Positions 15,036 to 23,036 of a stretch of 31,448 nucleotides of DNA are shown piece after piece. Source of the stretch: a virus; the IMG/VR virus record IMGVR_UViG_3300008113_004141, positions 1 through 31,448 of that record, one strand, 5' to 3'. Position 1 is the stretch's first letter, and each line of letters starts with the position of its first letter. Position numbers and translations under genes: made by a program. Under the pieces are notes generated by a model. That model searched no databases. It saw only the letters and a list, made by a program, of their open reading frames with translations, and had not been told where the DNA came from.

Positions 15036-15068
15036 GAAAAAGCCCTCGCTAGTCGGGGGCTTTTTTTT
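15036..15068 (+). terminator. Rho-independent terminator
   Basis: GCCCTCG (15042-15048), loop CTAGT, CGGGGGC (15054-15060): a 7-bp stem with one G-U pair, preceded by AAAAA and followed by eight T. The flanking A and T runs extend the stem. It ends the transcript of the 108 aa gene. Confidence 0.92.
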
Positions 15069-15103
15069 GGTTACAATTTATCAAACTATAAAACTTGAGT
15101 TTA

Positions 15104-15111
15104 GATAAATA
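15104..15111 (+). promoter_or_regulatory. Late-type promoter GATAAATA
   Basis: GATAAATA 21 bases before ATG 15133, just after the terminator, with Shine-Dalgarno AGGAG at 15122-15126. Confidence 0.7.
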
Positions 15112-15132
15112 GTATAAAGACAGGAGATACAC

Positions 15133-15540
15133 ATGGCAATTTCTAATAGAAGAGGTGCGATGGGTAGCGCAGAAGTTGTTACCGGTAACATAGAATTTTA
15201 TACATTATACACTACACTTGATATTACAAGAACAGGTGATTACAGCGATGCTAGTCAAAAAGACTTTGAGAGCGTTGTTCAAGTGATCGGGTTAAGAGCT
15301 ATGCCAATTATGATGAATGATCCTGTTGAGCTTGATGGTACTGGGTCAAATGTTCTTGAAAATTATGGCGCACCAACATTAACTGGTGCAGGATGGATTT
15401 ATAAGTTTGCTTTTGAGAGAGCAGCAGTACACACTATACAGACCTTAACAGACGAACTGCATGGAATTGTGTTGAACGGTGGCACTATTGACACTAAGAA
15501 TACAGAAAACATGGAATTTAGTAAACAGGATCTATTATAA
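15133..15540 (+). CDS. Probable virion structural protein, 135 aa
   Basis: A beta-rich protein (AEVVTGNIEFYTLYTTLDIT, then QVIGLRAMPIMMNDP and AGWIYKFAFER) with no cysteine or membrane segment. It starts the transcript after a terminator and late promoter and has a strong AGGAG Shine-Dalgarno. The composition resembles the small structural proteins at 14691 and 26222. The stop TAA overlaps the next ATG by one base. Structural role is inferred from regulation and context. Confidence 0.6.
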   Translation: MAISNRRGAMGSAEVVTGNIEFYTLYTTLDITRTGDYSDASQKDFESVVQVIGLRAMPIMMNDPVELDGTGSNVLENYGAPTLTGAGWIYKFAFERAAVHTIQTLTDELHGIVLNGGTIDTKNTENMEFSKQDLL

Positions 15541-15782
15541 TGGCAGACAAAGAACCACAACCTAAGCCTCAAGTGTACTTGGAGTCGGGCAACTTGGAAG
15601 CACATATCATTGCAGATATGTTGCGAATTGAAAATATCACCACCGAACTTAGCGAGTTCAAAGTTGACACTAAAGAAAGACTTAACAAGTTAGAAAACTG
15701 GATTATTGGTATTGTTGCAATTACAGTGACTACTCTACTCAGTGTACTATCTGCAATTGTTATTAATGCATTGAGCACATAA
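15540..15782 (+). CDS. XhlA-like coiled-coil membrane protein, holin-associated candidate
   Basis: An 80 aa protein: a hydrophilic N-terminus (ADKEPQPKPQ), an amphipathic helix (LRIENITTELSEFKVDTKERLNKLEN, seen in parts at about 28-53), then one C-terminal transmembrane helix WIIGIVAITVTTLLSVLSAI (about 54-76). This layout matches the haemolysin XhlA type family, small membrane proteins near holins that help lysis. Here the neighbours are virion and cargo genes, so it could instead be a virion membrane component. The ATG overlaps the upstream TAA (TAATG), as does its own stop with the next start. Confidence 0.6.
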   Translation: MADKEPQPKPQVYLESGNLEAHIIADMLRIENITTELSEFKVDTKERLNKLENWIIGIVAITVTTLLSVLSAIVINALST

Positions 15783-16054
15783 TGTTAATTGAAGAAATTG
15801 AAACTGTTACTGAAGCAAGAATGGTTTGGCGCAAGATAGGCAGCGCCGTTAAGCGTGGTGTCCGTTGCGTCGGAGGCCGTCGAAATGGTCGCGTTGTTAG
15901 TAATGCAGGTCAATGCAGTGCGCCACTGGATATGAAGAAACGTTTAACGTTGAAACGTACTCAATCTAAGATGGGCAAAAGAATGAACTTAAAAGCTCGT
16001 AGAACTAAGCGTATGAATCCTACCAGCAAGCGTGTAGCAAAACTAAACAAGTAA
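15782..16054 (+). CDS. Very basic internal-head-like protein with targeting tag
   Basis: A 90 aa protein with N-terminus MLIEEIETVTEARMVW, resembling the capsid-targeting tag (acidic, E at 4-5, V-T-E-A cut site at 9-12). The remainder is extremely rich in Arg and Lys: RKIGSAVKRGVRCVGGRRNG, Cys29 and Cys44, then KRTQSKMGKRMNLKARRTKR and NPTSKRVAKLNK. From memory, marine T4-like phages encode similar Lys/Arg-rich proteins with R-x-V-x-(x)-P/A-x-x-C and NP-x-S-(K/R)-R. It likely binds packaged DNA. Removing the acidic tag on maturation would leave a nearly pure polycation. Confidence 0.65.
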   Translation: MLIEEIETVTEARMVWRKIGSAVKRGVRCVGGRRNGRVVSNAGQCSAPLDMKKRLTLKRTQSKMGKRMNLKARRTKRMNPTSKRVAKLNK

Positions 16055-16063
16055 GAGATAATA

Positions 16064-18760
16064 ATGAAATTTACTGATGTTAGAACAATTAAAACGTTGA
16101 TAAAAGAATATGGTATGGACAGCGGTTCAGCTACTTACGGTTCTAACAAAAGTGTGATGGCACCTAGCTCCAGTCCTAGTCAAAAGACATCATCTAGCCC
16201 TACAACTAAAAAGACGCCCCAGAGTCCCTCAACAACAGGTGCAATTAAAAAAGACACACCAAAGATTTTAGCAGTTAGAGCAAGTGATGTTCCTGCTGAC
16301 GCAGTTGTAAAAGATATTAAAGACAAGCCGATGGGCAAGGTAGTAAGCAGAGTAGGTGATAAACCTAAAGCAGATGCGCTAGTAGTTGATACTGGTAAAA
16401 TGGGCAAGCAACAATATCAAGTGCTTGACAAAAATCAAAAAGTATTCATCGATAATCCAGAATATCAAGAAGAAGGCTCTGCTGCAAAATTAATTTCTAA
16501 GCTAAAAATTAAAAATAAAAAAGTTCGTTCTATTAAAAAGATATTACGCAACAGCGAAGGCAACGAACAAAATGAAACTGTTAATGCAGGAAACGGATCC
16601 ATGAAAGAAAGCATTTTCGCACAATTTGATAAGTTGTCACTAGAAGAACAGCTAACAATTCTAGAGCGTGTAGACAGCACCAAGCTTGACGAAGCATGGA
16701 GCAAAAAATACAAAGATAGCATTAACTGCTCTAATCCAAAAGGCTTCAGTCAAGAAGCTCATTGTGATGGGAAGAAGAAAAATGAAGATGTTGATGTAGA
16801 TGAAAATCTAAAGCAATGGTTCAAAGACAAGTGGGTTCGTTTTGGGCCCGACGGCAAGATTAAAGGCGACTGTGCTAGAGGCAATGACAGCGAAGGTAAG
16901 CCTAAGTGCTTACCACAAAGCAAAGCGCACGCACTAGGCAAGGATGGGCGTGCTAGTGCTGCTCGTCGCAAACGCAGAGAAGATCCAAATCCAGAGCGTA
17001 AAGGCGCAGCAAAAAATGTTGCTACCAAGAAGGAAAGTGTAACAGAGCAAGTTAATTTTCCAAGCAATGTTGTTGATTATTTAAAGACTAAAGGATATAA
17101 AGGTCCATACAAATTAAAACAATTGAAAGCATGGACAAATGAACTAGAAGATTTTGAAAGTATTGATCTAGACAATGACATTATGGTTCAAGGTAACAAT
17201 GTTCAGTTTGATGGTTGGGTAGTACGTCTTAGTGATGGTGAATTTTTAGCCGGATCTGAAGGTTATGCATCACCTGTTTCAGTAAAGCAATTATTAAGAC
17301 TGGAAGAAAAGCAAGACGCTTGCTATCACAAAGTTAAGAGTCGATATAAAGTATGGCCTAGTGCATATGCATCGGGCGCACTGGTTCAGTGCCGTAAAAA
17401 AGGCGCAAAGAACTGGGGCAATAGCAAAAAAGAAAGTGTGGCAGAAAGTGCTGTACCCGATAATCGTAAAGTTAGAATCCTAAACAAAATTATGTCTAAG
17501 CCACTTCTAGCCAGCGACCTAGGTGCTCAAATGGAAGCATTCTTTGCTATACCAGATCCAAGAATGGTTAACGAATTCCGCAAACAACGTGCAATAGCAG
17601 GCGATGATATTGACCTACGCCCGGTAGTAAAAGGCTTCATCGGAAATGTGCTACACCCGGATGTACAAAAGCAAGTTAATGTTAGCGAAAGCGTAATTAA
17701 CGAATATGATGACTTAGGCAAAGAAAAGCAAACTATTATTAAAACAGTTAGTGGTTTAGATGCGGCAGATAAGGAACAAGCTTCTATACTAGATCGAATT
17801 TATAAGATTCTAAACAGCGGTCAAATTTCTTCTAATATTGATGTTGCGTTTACTAAACCACTAGTAGATGAAAATTTGCCCGAAGCTGAAAAAGCTAATG
17901 TTCGAAGAGATATGACTAGAATTATTTCGAGCTTAGAACAAGATTATGGTTCAATGAAAAGGTTTTTAGATAGACTCGAACAAGCAGGCGGCGTAGTTAA
18001 TATTGCAGAGCTGTCTAAACCTCTAAATACTTTTGAAAAAGTTTTTGGCGATGATGCTGCTATAGCAGCATTTATTACCCTAGCTAACTACGGTGTAGGT
18101 AAGAAGCAAAAAGGCCCGGGCGAATATGCACTAGCATGTTTAAGCAATCAAATTAAATTAGCCGAAGGCGAAGGCGACTTACAGATCAACGGTATTGGCA
18201 AGACAGAACTTAAAGCAGCATTAAGCAGTGCTGGCGGACGTATTGGTTACGGCGGCGGCTCACAAAAAGCAAAACGTGCAGCGATTGAAAAATATGCACA
18301 ATATCTTCCAACTGTGTTAGCTAGATTAAATGCGGGCAGCGGCGGAAGTATTAGTATTCGTCCGTTCATTGACGCATTGAACACAGACCTACCAACAAAT
18401 AACCCAGAAAATGTTAAAGTTCGTAAAGCACTTATGAGTGAGCTATTAACAATGGATCTTGAAAAGTTTGCTGCACCTGTAGTGGACAAATTTGCAACCA
18501 GTACGAACTTTGATGAAATCGAAACTGAATACTTAATACAAAACTTTGCATGGTATAAGGACCGCGACGACTTTGATGCTCTACTGCTGATTCATGTACC
18601 AAATCGTAAAACAGCAATGATTCGTAACGCTGAAGATTTAATTGCGTTTAGAAACAGCGGTCACGCCAATGCAACCAGTATCAGTATTGTGCCAACACAA
18701 GCAGGTGCCGGCCGCGAGCAGTGGGCACAGTTAACTCTTAATAAAGCAAAAGCAGGTTAA
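16064..18760 (+). CDS. 898 aa multi-domain virion polyprotein candidate with PD-(D/E)XK-like nuclease domain
   Basis: N-terminus MKFTDVRTIKTLIKEYG is of the tag type. Residues 25-60 are Ser/Pro/Thr/Lys low complexity. Short Cys modules follow: SINCSNPKGFSQEAHCDGKK (Cys222), GDCARG...PKCLPQSKA (Cys270, Cys282) with a basic RRKRREDPNPERKG tract, and DACYHKVKSRYKVWPSAYAS (Cys420). Similar modules recur in marine-phage proteins (recalled). Hydrophobic-x-Glu sites lie between modules: LDE210, VTE328, VAE461, INE547. The C-terminal part has GPGEYALA (Glu687), GDLQINGIGKTELKAA (Asp705, Glu715-x-Lys717) and GGRIG, the layout of PD-(D/E)XK nucleases. I infer a capsid cargo protein cut into modules by the prohead protease. 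No such cleavage is shown by the sequence itself. Confidence 0.6.
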   Translation: MKFTDVRTIKTLIKEYGMDSGSATYGSNKSVMAPSSSPSQKTSSSPTTKKTPQSPSTTGAIKKDTPKILAVRASDVPADAVVKDIKDKPMGKVVSRVGDKPKADALVVDTGKMGKQQYQVLDKNQKVFIDNPEYQEEGSAAKLISKLKIKNKKVRSIKKILRNSEGNEQNETVNAGNGSMKESIFAQFDKLSLEEQLTILERVDSTKLDEAWSKKYKDSINCSNPKGFSQEAHCDGKKKNEDVDVDENLKQWFKDKWVRFGPDGKIKGDCARGNDSEGKPKCLPQSKAHALGKDGRASAARRKRREDPNPERKGAAKNVATKKESVTEQVNFPSNVVDYLKTKGYKGPYKLKQLKAWTNELEDFESIDLDNDIMVQGNNVQFDGWVVRLSDGEFLAGSEGYASPVSVKQLLRLEEKQDACYHKVKSRYKVWPSAYASGALVQCRKKGAKNWGNSKKESVAESAVPDNRKVRILNKIMSKPLLASDLGAQMEAFFAIPDPRMVNEFRKQRAIAGDDIDLRPVVKGFIGNVLHPDVQKQVNVSESVINEYDDLGKEKQTIIKTVSGLDAADKEQASILDRIYKILNSGQISSNIDVAFTKPLVDENLPEAEKANVRRDMTRIISSLEQDYGSMKRFLDRLEQAGGVVNIAELSKPLNTFEKVFGDDAAIAAFITLANYGVGKKQKGPGEYALACLSNQIKLAEGEGDLQINGIGKTELKAALSSAGGRIGYGGGSQKAKRAAIEKYAQYLPTVLARLNAGSGGSISIRPFIDALNTDLPTNNPENVKVRKALMSELLTMDLEKFAAPVVDKFATSTNFDEIETEYLIQNFAWYKDRDDFDALLLIHVPNRKTAMIRNAEDLIAFRNSGHANATSISIVPTQAGAGREQWAQLTLNKAKAG

Positions 18761-18761
18761 T

Positions 18762-19328
18762 ATGAAATTTACTGATTTACATGAAGGTTCAAAGCCAGCT
18801 TCAATACTAAGTATCGGTAACAGACCGTGGCTAGTTCGCGAACAACTATCCTACGAGCTTGACGACTTAGAACCTGTGCTCAGTGAAGATGCGTTGAAGT
18901 ATCATTATAACAAACTGCACAAAGGTTATGTGGAAAAATATAATGCCAGTGAAGGCGACCCTGATTTTAATGAAGCAGGCGCATTTTTACATAATGTATT
19001 ATTTCCTCAGTTTAAGAAACCAGTAAGCGGTAGTAGACCTCATGGTATTTCATCAAGTTTGATCATGGCACACTTTGAGAGTTTTGAAAACTTCAAAGAT
19101 AAGTTCAAAGAAGTTGCAATGGGCGTACAAGGCAGCGGTTGGGTTTACCTAAGTAAAAAAGGCGAAATCAAAACTATTGTTAATCACGAAATTAAAAACG
19201 ATATAGCACTACTAGTTGATTGGTGGGAACATGCTTGGGTACTAGACTACCAGCATGATAAAGGCAAGTATTTAGATAATATTTGGCGCATCATCGATTG
19301 GGAAGTTGTTAACGCAAGGTTAGTATAA
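18762..19328 (+). CDS. Fe/Mn superoxide dismutase family protein with packaging-like N-terminal tag
   Basis: The 188 aa protein matches Fe/Mn SOD along its length: LSYELDDLEPVLSEDALKYH, YNKLHKGYVEKYN, then SFENFKDKF, GVQGSGWVYL, LVDWWEHAWVLDYQ and DNIWRIIDWEVVNARL. Metal ligands by alignment are His48, His77, Asp153 and His157; Tyr56 is also kept. Around His77 the motif is AGAFLHN, one residue shorter than the usual AGG/AAQ-x-x-NH. The second-sphere Gln site seems to be His142. Where bacterial SODs begin at Ser/Tyr-Glu-Leu, this one adds 29 residues starting MKFTDLHEGSK, with an L-H-E-G cleavage-like site. It would convert superoxide to oxygen and peroxide; packaging in the virion is inference. 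Confidence 0.85.
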   Translation: MKFTDLHEGSKPASILSIGNRPWLVREQLSYELDDLEPVLSEDALKYHYNKLHKGYVEKYNASEGDPDFNEAGAFLHNVLFPQFKKPVSGSRPHGISSSLIMAHFESFENFKDKFKEVAMGVQGSGWVYLSKKGEIKTIVNHEIKNDIALLVDWWEHAWVLDYQHDKGKYLDNIWRIIDWEVVNARLV

Positions 19329-22048
19329 TGAGATTTATAGACTTACAAGAAGGTCCTAACGACCCCGGAATTTTTAAAGCTATTTTCTTAGCTGGCGGCC
19401 CTGGTAGCGGTAAAGGCTATGTAGCGCAGCAGTTAGGGTTGCAAGCCCGCGGTTTAAAAGTAGTTAACAGCGATGATGCTTTTGAATACCTAATGCGTAA
19501 GCGCAAATTAAGTTTTGAGATGCCGCCCGAAGAACAACCTGATCGTGATGTTGCCCGACAACGTGCCAAAGATCTTACTAATAAAAGGCAAGATATATAT
19601 TTAGATGGTCGCCTAGGCATTATCATTGATGGCACTGCTAAAGACCCTAACAAGATGGCTAAACTAAAAGCAGAGCTAGAAGCGATTGGTTATCAGACTA
19701 TGATGGTGTTTGTGAACACTAGCCTGCGTACAGCACTACAGCGTAACTTGTTACGTGATAGAAAAGTTCCTACAGATATTGTTACACAATCTCATAAGCA
19801 AGTACAAACTAACAAAGATACGTTGTCTAACGTATTTGCCCCTAACTATGTTGAAGTTAACAATGATGACAACGCTAATTTTAACGAACCACTGAAACGT
19901 GTGGAAAAGTTTATTGATGCCCCAGTTACAGCACAAGCCCGTGACTGGATCAGTAAAGCATCAGTACAAAAAAGTATAGCACAAGAAGATGTACAGAGCA
20001 AGCCAAAAGTTTATGTAGACATGGACGGGGTGCTTGCAAACTTTTACGCCGGTGTTACTAGAGTAACAGGACACGAAGAACCACGTGATATGGCGTTACA
20101 AGACATTGAAGATACAATGGCATCTTTTAAAGGTACAGACTTCTTTTACAGGTTACCTAAGTACGAACAAACCGATCAACTTATTGCAATGGTTAATGCT
20201 GCTACAAAAGGAGATTGGTATATTCTCAGCTCACCTTTAAAGTATGACAGAGAAGGTAGTGCAAAATATAAAGCAGCATGGATTCGTGATAAACTAAAGA
20301 TTCAACCTAAAGACATGTACTTCCAGAGTGATAAAGCACAGTTTGCTACACAGCCCGACGGTACTCCGAATATTCTTATTGATGACTATCCAAAATATTT
20401 AAACAGTTGGAAAGACAAAGGCGGCATTGGTGTACAGTACAAAGGTCATGCAGGTAACATTGAAGATGTTAAAGCAACACTAGATCAGTACTTCTCGAAA
20501 AAAAAAGTAGCTGAAGCACTGGATAGTTCATATCCATATAAAAATAGTAAGCGAAATCCCGGTAATGCTTTTTACTTTGATACAGAAGATGGTCAAGAGT
20601 ATAAGGTTGAATTTGATAGCGTCTTTGCAGGTGATGTTAGGGTTGCGTTTGCTGCAAGAGGTCAAGGTGACGAACATAAGATTGGTCTCACCGGTACTGG
20701 TGACAGTCGAAAAATATTTGGTACAGTTATTAAAATTGTAAAAGATTATGTCAGAAAAGCTCAGCCAGAGGCAGTATCATTCAGTGCTAATAATAGTGAA
20801 CCAAGCAGAGTAAGACTTTACAAGATGCTTGCCTCTCAAGCAGATAAAGAATTACCTAACTATAAATTTGCTGATGCATTCAGCAACGGTGGATTCACGA
20901 CATATTATCTTACAAGGGATGGTGCTAAAATTCCAACATCAACTAAAGTAAAAGCTAAAGCAGGCAAAGTATTAGACAAAGTATTTGATTCACAACAACC
21001 TAAAATCCATACAAGCAAGATTGGTGAAACTATTCTAACAGAAGAACAATTAGTTGAAGGGTTTTTAGACAGCGCCAAAGACTATTTAGGAAACGCTTAT
21101 ACCCAAACTGTTGCGGACATAAAAACAAACATTGTAGATTTAAAGCAAGCGGGTATTGTGATCAAAGATGTGTTAACCGATCCGCAGCAAACAGCGATTG
21201 TTAATGCACAGCTAGGCAAACAAATTAATATGATTGTTAAACAAATGATCAGCAGTGCCAATGTTGCTGTAGCACCTATGGTTAAATTTATTCAACAGAA
21301 TATTTTACCCGTAGTTCGAGTTGATGGCATTAAAGGATTTTTAGGAAGACTTGGGGTATACGGGGTGCTGAAATATGTGTCAACACAACTATCTAAACTT
21401 ACTGACGTTGCTAAAAATGAACTTCTAGGATTAATGGCTGATATTGTAAAGCAGGTCAGTAGTGCTGCACTAACAATGTCGGCTTTTATGGGGATATTTG
21501 ATAATGTAGCTAGTGTTAAAAAATATTTTCTAGATGTATTATCATATATTAAATCAAAAATAATGTCAGTACAGATTAGAAGACCCACTGAGTCAGTTCA
21601 AATTGACGAATTAGCTGATAAACCATATAGCTACTCGCAAAACGTAAAGACACCTGATAAACGTGCATACCGCTTTCAAACAGATGCTGGACAGTTATAC
21701 AGAGTACAAGTGTTCAATCGCAGAAAAGACGATGCTAATAAATTAGAAATACACTTTGATTTAACTAACATGAAAACTGGACAGCCCAACTCGGGCGTAA
21801 CAGGCACAGGTGATGCTGTTCGTGTGTTTAGCACTGTTGCAAACATCCTACAGCAAGAAGTAGCTGATCAAGATCCAACAGGTATTATTATCGCTAGTAA
21901 AGCAGATGATGAGAGTAGAGTAAAACTATATAGAACCCTTGCACGCCGTGCAGCAAAGACTATGTCAGGATTTGAAATTTCCGGTGAGCGCACTGTAACA
22001 GGCGGAGACGGCAATCCTTATATTACTATTGAGTTAACCAAGCAATGA
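19328..22048 (+). CDS. 906 aa kinase + HAD phosphatase fusion with duplicated C-terminal domains, cargo polyprotein candidate
   Basis: Tag MRFIDLQEGP with an L-Q-E-G site. Residues 17-195: P-loop kinase, IFLAGGPGSGKGYVA (Walker A 23-30), VNSDD, then IIIDGTAKDP and QRNLLRDRKVPTDIV, recalling T4 Pnk or zeta-toxin kinases. Residues 228-385: HAD domain, KVYVDMDGVLANF (Asp231, Asp233), WYILSSPLKYDREG and ILIDDYPKYLNSW, resembling 5'(3')-nucleotidases. Residues about 400-520 and 765-880 are two copies of one domain (YxFxTxxGQxYxV ... GxTGTGD ... SRVxLYxxLAxxA). Between them is a long helical, partly hydrophobic region (578-750). Cleavage-like sites VAE396, LVE577 and IDE761 precede domain starts. 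Kinase-then-phosphatase order is that of T4 Pnk, so nucleic-acid end repair is one hypothesis. Confidence 0.75.
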   Translation: MRFIDLQEGPNDPGIFKAIFLAGGPGSGKGYVAQQLGLQARGLKVVNSDDAFEYLMRKRKLSFEMPPEEQPDRDVARQRAKDLTNKRQDIYLDGRLGIIIDGTAKDPNKMAKLKAELEAIGYQTMMVFVNTSLRTALQRNLLRDRKVPTDIVTQSHKQVQTNKDTLSNVFAPNYVEVNNDDNANFNEPLKRVEKFIDAPVTAQARDWISKASVQKSIAQEDVQSKPKVYVDMDGVLANFYAGVTRVTGHEEPRDMALQDIEDTMASFKGTDFFYRLPKYEQTDQLIAMVNAATKGDWYILSSPLKYDREGSAKYKAAWIRDKLKIQPKDMYFQSDKAQFATQPDGTPNILIDDYPKYLNSWKDKGGIGVQYKGHAGNIEDVKATLDQYFSKKKVAEALDSSYPYKNSKRNPGNAFYFDTEDGQEYKVEFDSVFAGDVRVAFAARGQGDEHKIGLTGTGDSRKIFGTVIKIVKDYVRKAQPEAVSFSANNSEPSRVRLYKMLASQADKELPNYKFADAFSNGGFTTYYLTRDGAKIPTSTKVKAKAGKVLDKVFDSQQPKIHTSKIGETILTEEQLVEGFLDSAKDYLGNAYTQTVADIKTNIVDLKQAGIVIKDVLTDPQQTAIVNAQLGKQINMIVKQMISSANVAVAPMVKFIQQNILPVVRVDGIKGFLGRLGVYGVLKYVSTQLSKLTDVAKNELLGLMADIVKQVSSAALTMSAFMGIFDNVASVKKYFLDVLSYIKSKIMSVQIRRPTESVQIDELADKPYSYSQNVKTPDKRAYRFQTDAGQLYRVQVFNRRKDDANKLEIHFDLTNMKTGQPNSGVTGTGDAVRVFSTVANILQQEVADQDPTGIIIASKADDESRVKLYRTLARRAAKTMSGFEISGERTVTGGDGNPYITIELTKQ

Positions 22049-23028
22049 AAATAACGGAAGTAGTTGGCGCCCCTATTATTGCCTATCATGGCACAACTGA
22101 CGATATCAGTCAGTTTCGTCCGCTAACTCACTTTGGCACCGAAAAGGCTGCTAGAGACCGTATGGACTACAAGAAGAACGCAAACGGTAAAATCTACAAA
22201 GTTCAGTTGGATATTCGCAATCCATTTACTATTAAAGACTTTCCAGGTATACACTATGATCGTGTATATGCATTTGAATTGCGGGACAAGAAAAAATTAT
22301 CTCAAGAAGACATGGCAGCGATTACTACTTTAGACGACCCTGCCCAGTTACGAGCAGCACTGTTAGCAAAAGTAAAAGAACTGGGCTATGACGGCTTTGT
22401 TTATAAGAATCGCTACGAGGATAAAGGCAACATTAGTTATGTTATCCTTGACCCTAGTCAAGTTAAAGTACTAGAGGTAATTCCAGTAGGCGAAGAAGTA
22501 ACAGAAGATAGCGATGTAGACTACGAAGAACAAATTGAAGACTTTGTACAGTCACTAAATCCAGATGATGTCGGCGTAGAACAAATTGGTCCTTACCATG
22601 TACACTTTGAAGGGTTCACAGACGATTGTCAAGATGATGCAAATAGACGTTGCAATTTACCAGCAAACAATCCACGCTACTTGGCAAGCTACGATGATGT
22701 TTACAAAGAAGTAATTAAGGATTTTGTGAGACGAGAAGGAGGCAAGAAGCCCCTCAAGGTCGGCTTTACAGGTGATGAAGACTACCCTATCATATATGCA
22801 GTTTTTGATAATCCTGAGCCATACAAGAATCCAGATGCTTGGAACCCCACTTTTGAAAACTTTGCCGACGGTAAAGTAAAAGGCAAGAGCCGTCCTGGTC
22901 GTGTAAAACGTGCCGGTGCTAGTTGTGCAGGTTCGGTTACAGATTTGCGAGCAAAGGCTAAAAAGTACAGTGGTGAGAAAGGTAAAATGTATCACTGGTG
23001 TGCTAATATGAAATCGAGTAAAAACTAA
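22045..23028 (+). CDS. ADP-ribosyltransferase-like (ART-PolyVal type) protein, putative injected effector
   Basis: A 327 aa protein with tag-like start MKITEVVGAP. IIAYHGTTDDISQFRPLTHF at 11-30, then GTEKAARDRM, IYKVQLDIRNPF, a GYDGFVYKN turn (114-122) and ISYVILDPSQVKVLEV (130-145) match the ART fold of polyvalent-protein domains: His15-Gly-Thr for NAD+ and a later Tyr/Glu. A linker with V-T-E154 leads to a second domain with Cys195 and Cys203. The C-terminus GRVKRAGASCAGSVTDLRAK then GKMYHWCANMK is a small Cys/His module seen in marine-phage proteins (recalled). T4 Alt, also packaged, ADP-ribosylates host RNA polymerase; a similar role is inference. Catalytic residues are only partly clear. 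Confidence 0.65.
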   Translation: MKITEVVGAPIIAYHGTTDDISQFRPLTHFGTEKAARDRMDYKKNANGKIYKVQLDIRNPFTIKDFPGIHYDRVYAFELRDKKKLSQEDMAAITTLDDPAQLRAALLAKVKELGYDGFVYKNRYEDKGNISYVILDPSQVKVLEVIPVGEEVTEDSDVDYEEQIEDFVQSLNPDDVGVEQIGPYHVHFEGFTDDCQDDANRRCNLPANNPRYLASYDDVYKEVIKDFVRREGGKKPLKVGFTGDEDYPIIYAVFDNPEPYKNPDAWNPTFENFADGKVKGKSRPGRVKRAGASCAGSVTDLRAKAKKYSGEKGKMYHWCANMKSSKN

Positions 23029-23036
23029 GGACACAC

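Noticed and set aside
15540-15782. Calling this gene the holin
   Set aside because: The coiled coil plus single C-terminal membrane helix fits XhlA-like proteins, but no endolysin or second lysis gene is nearby, so only a holin-associated label is supportable.
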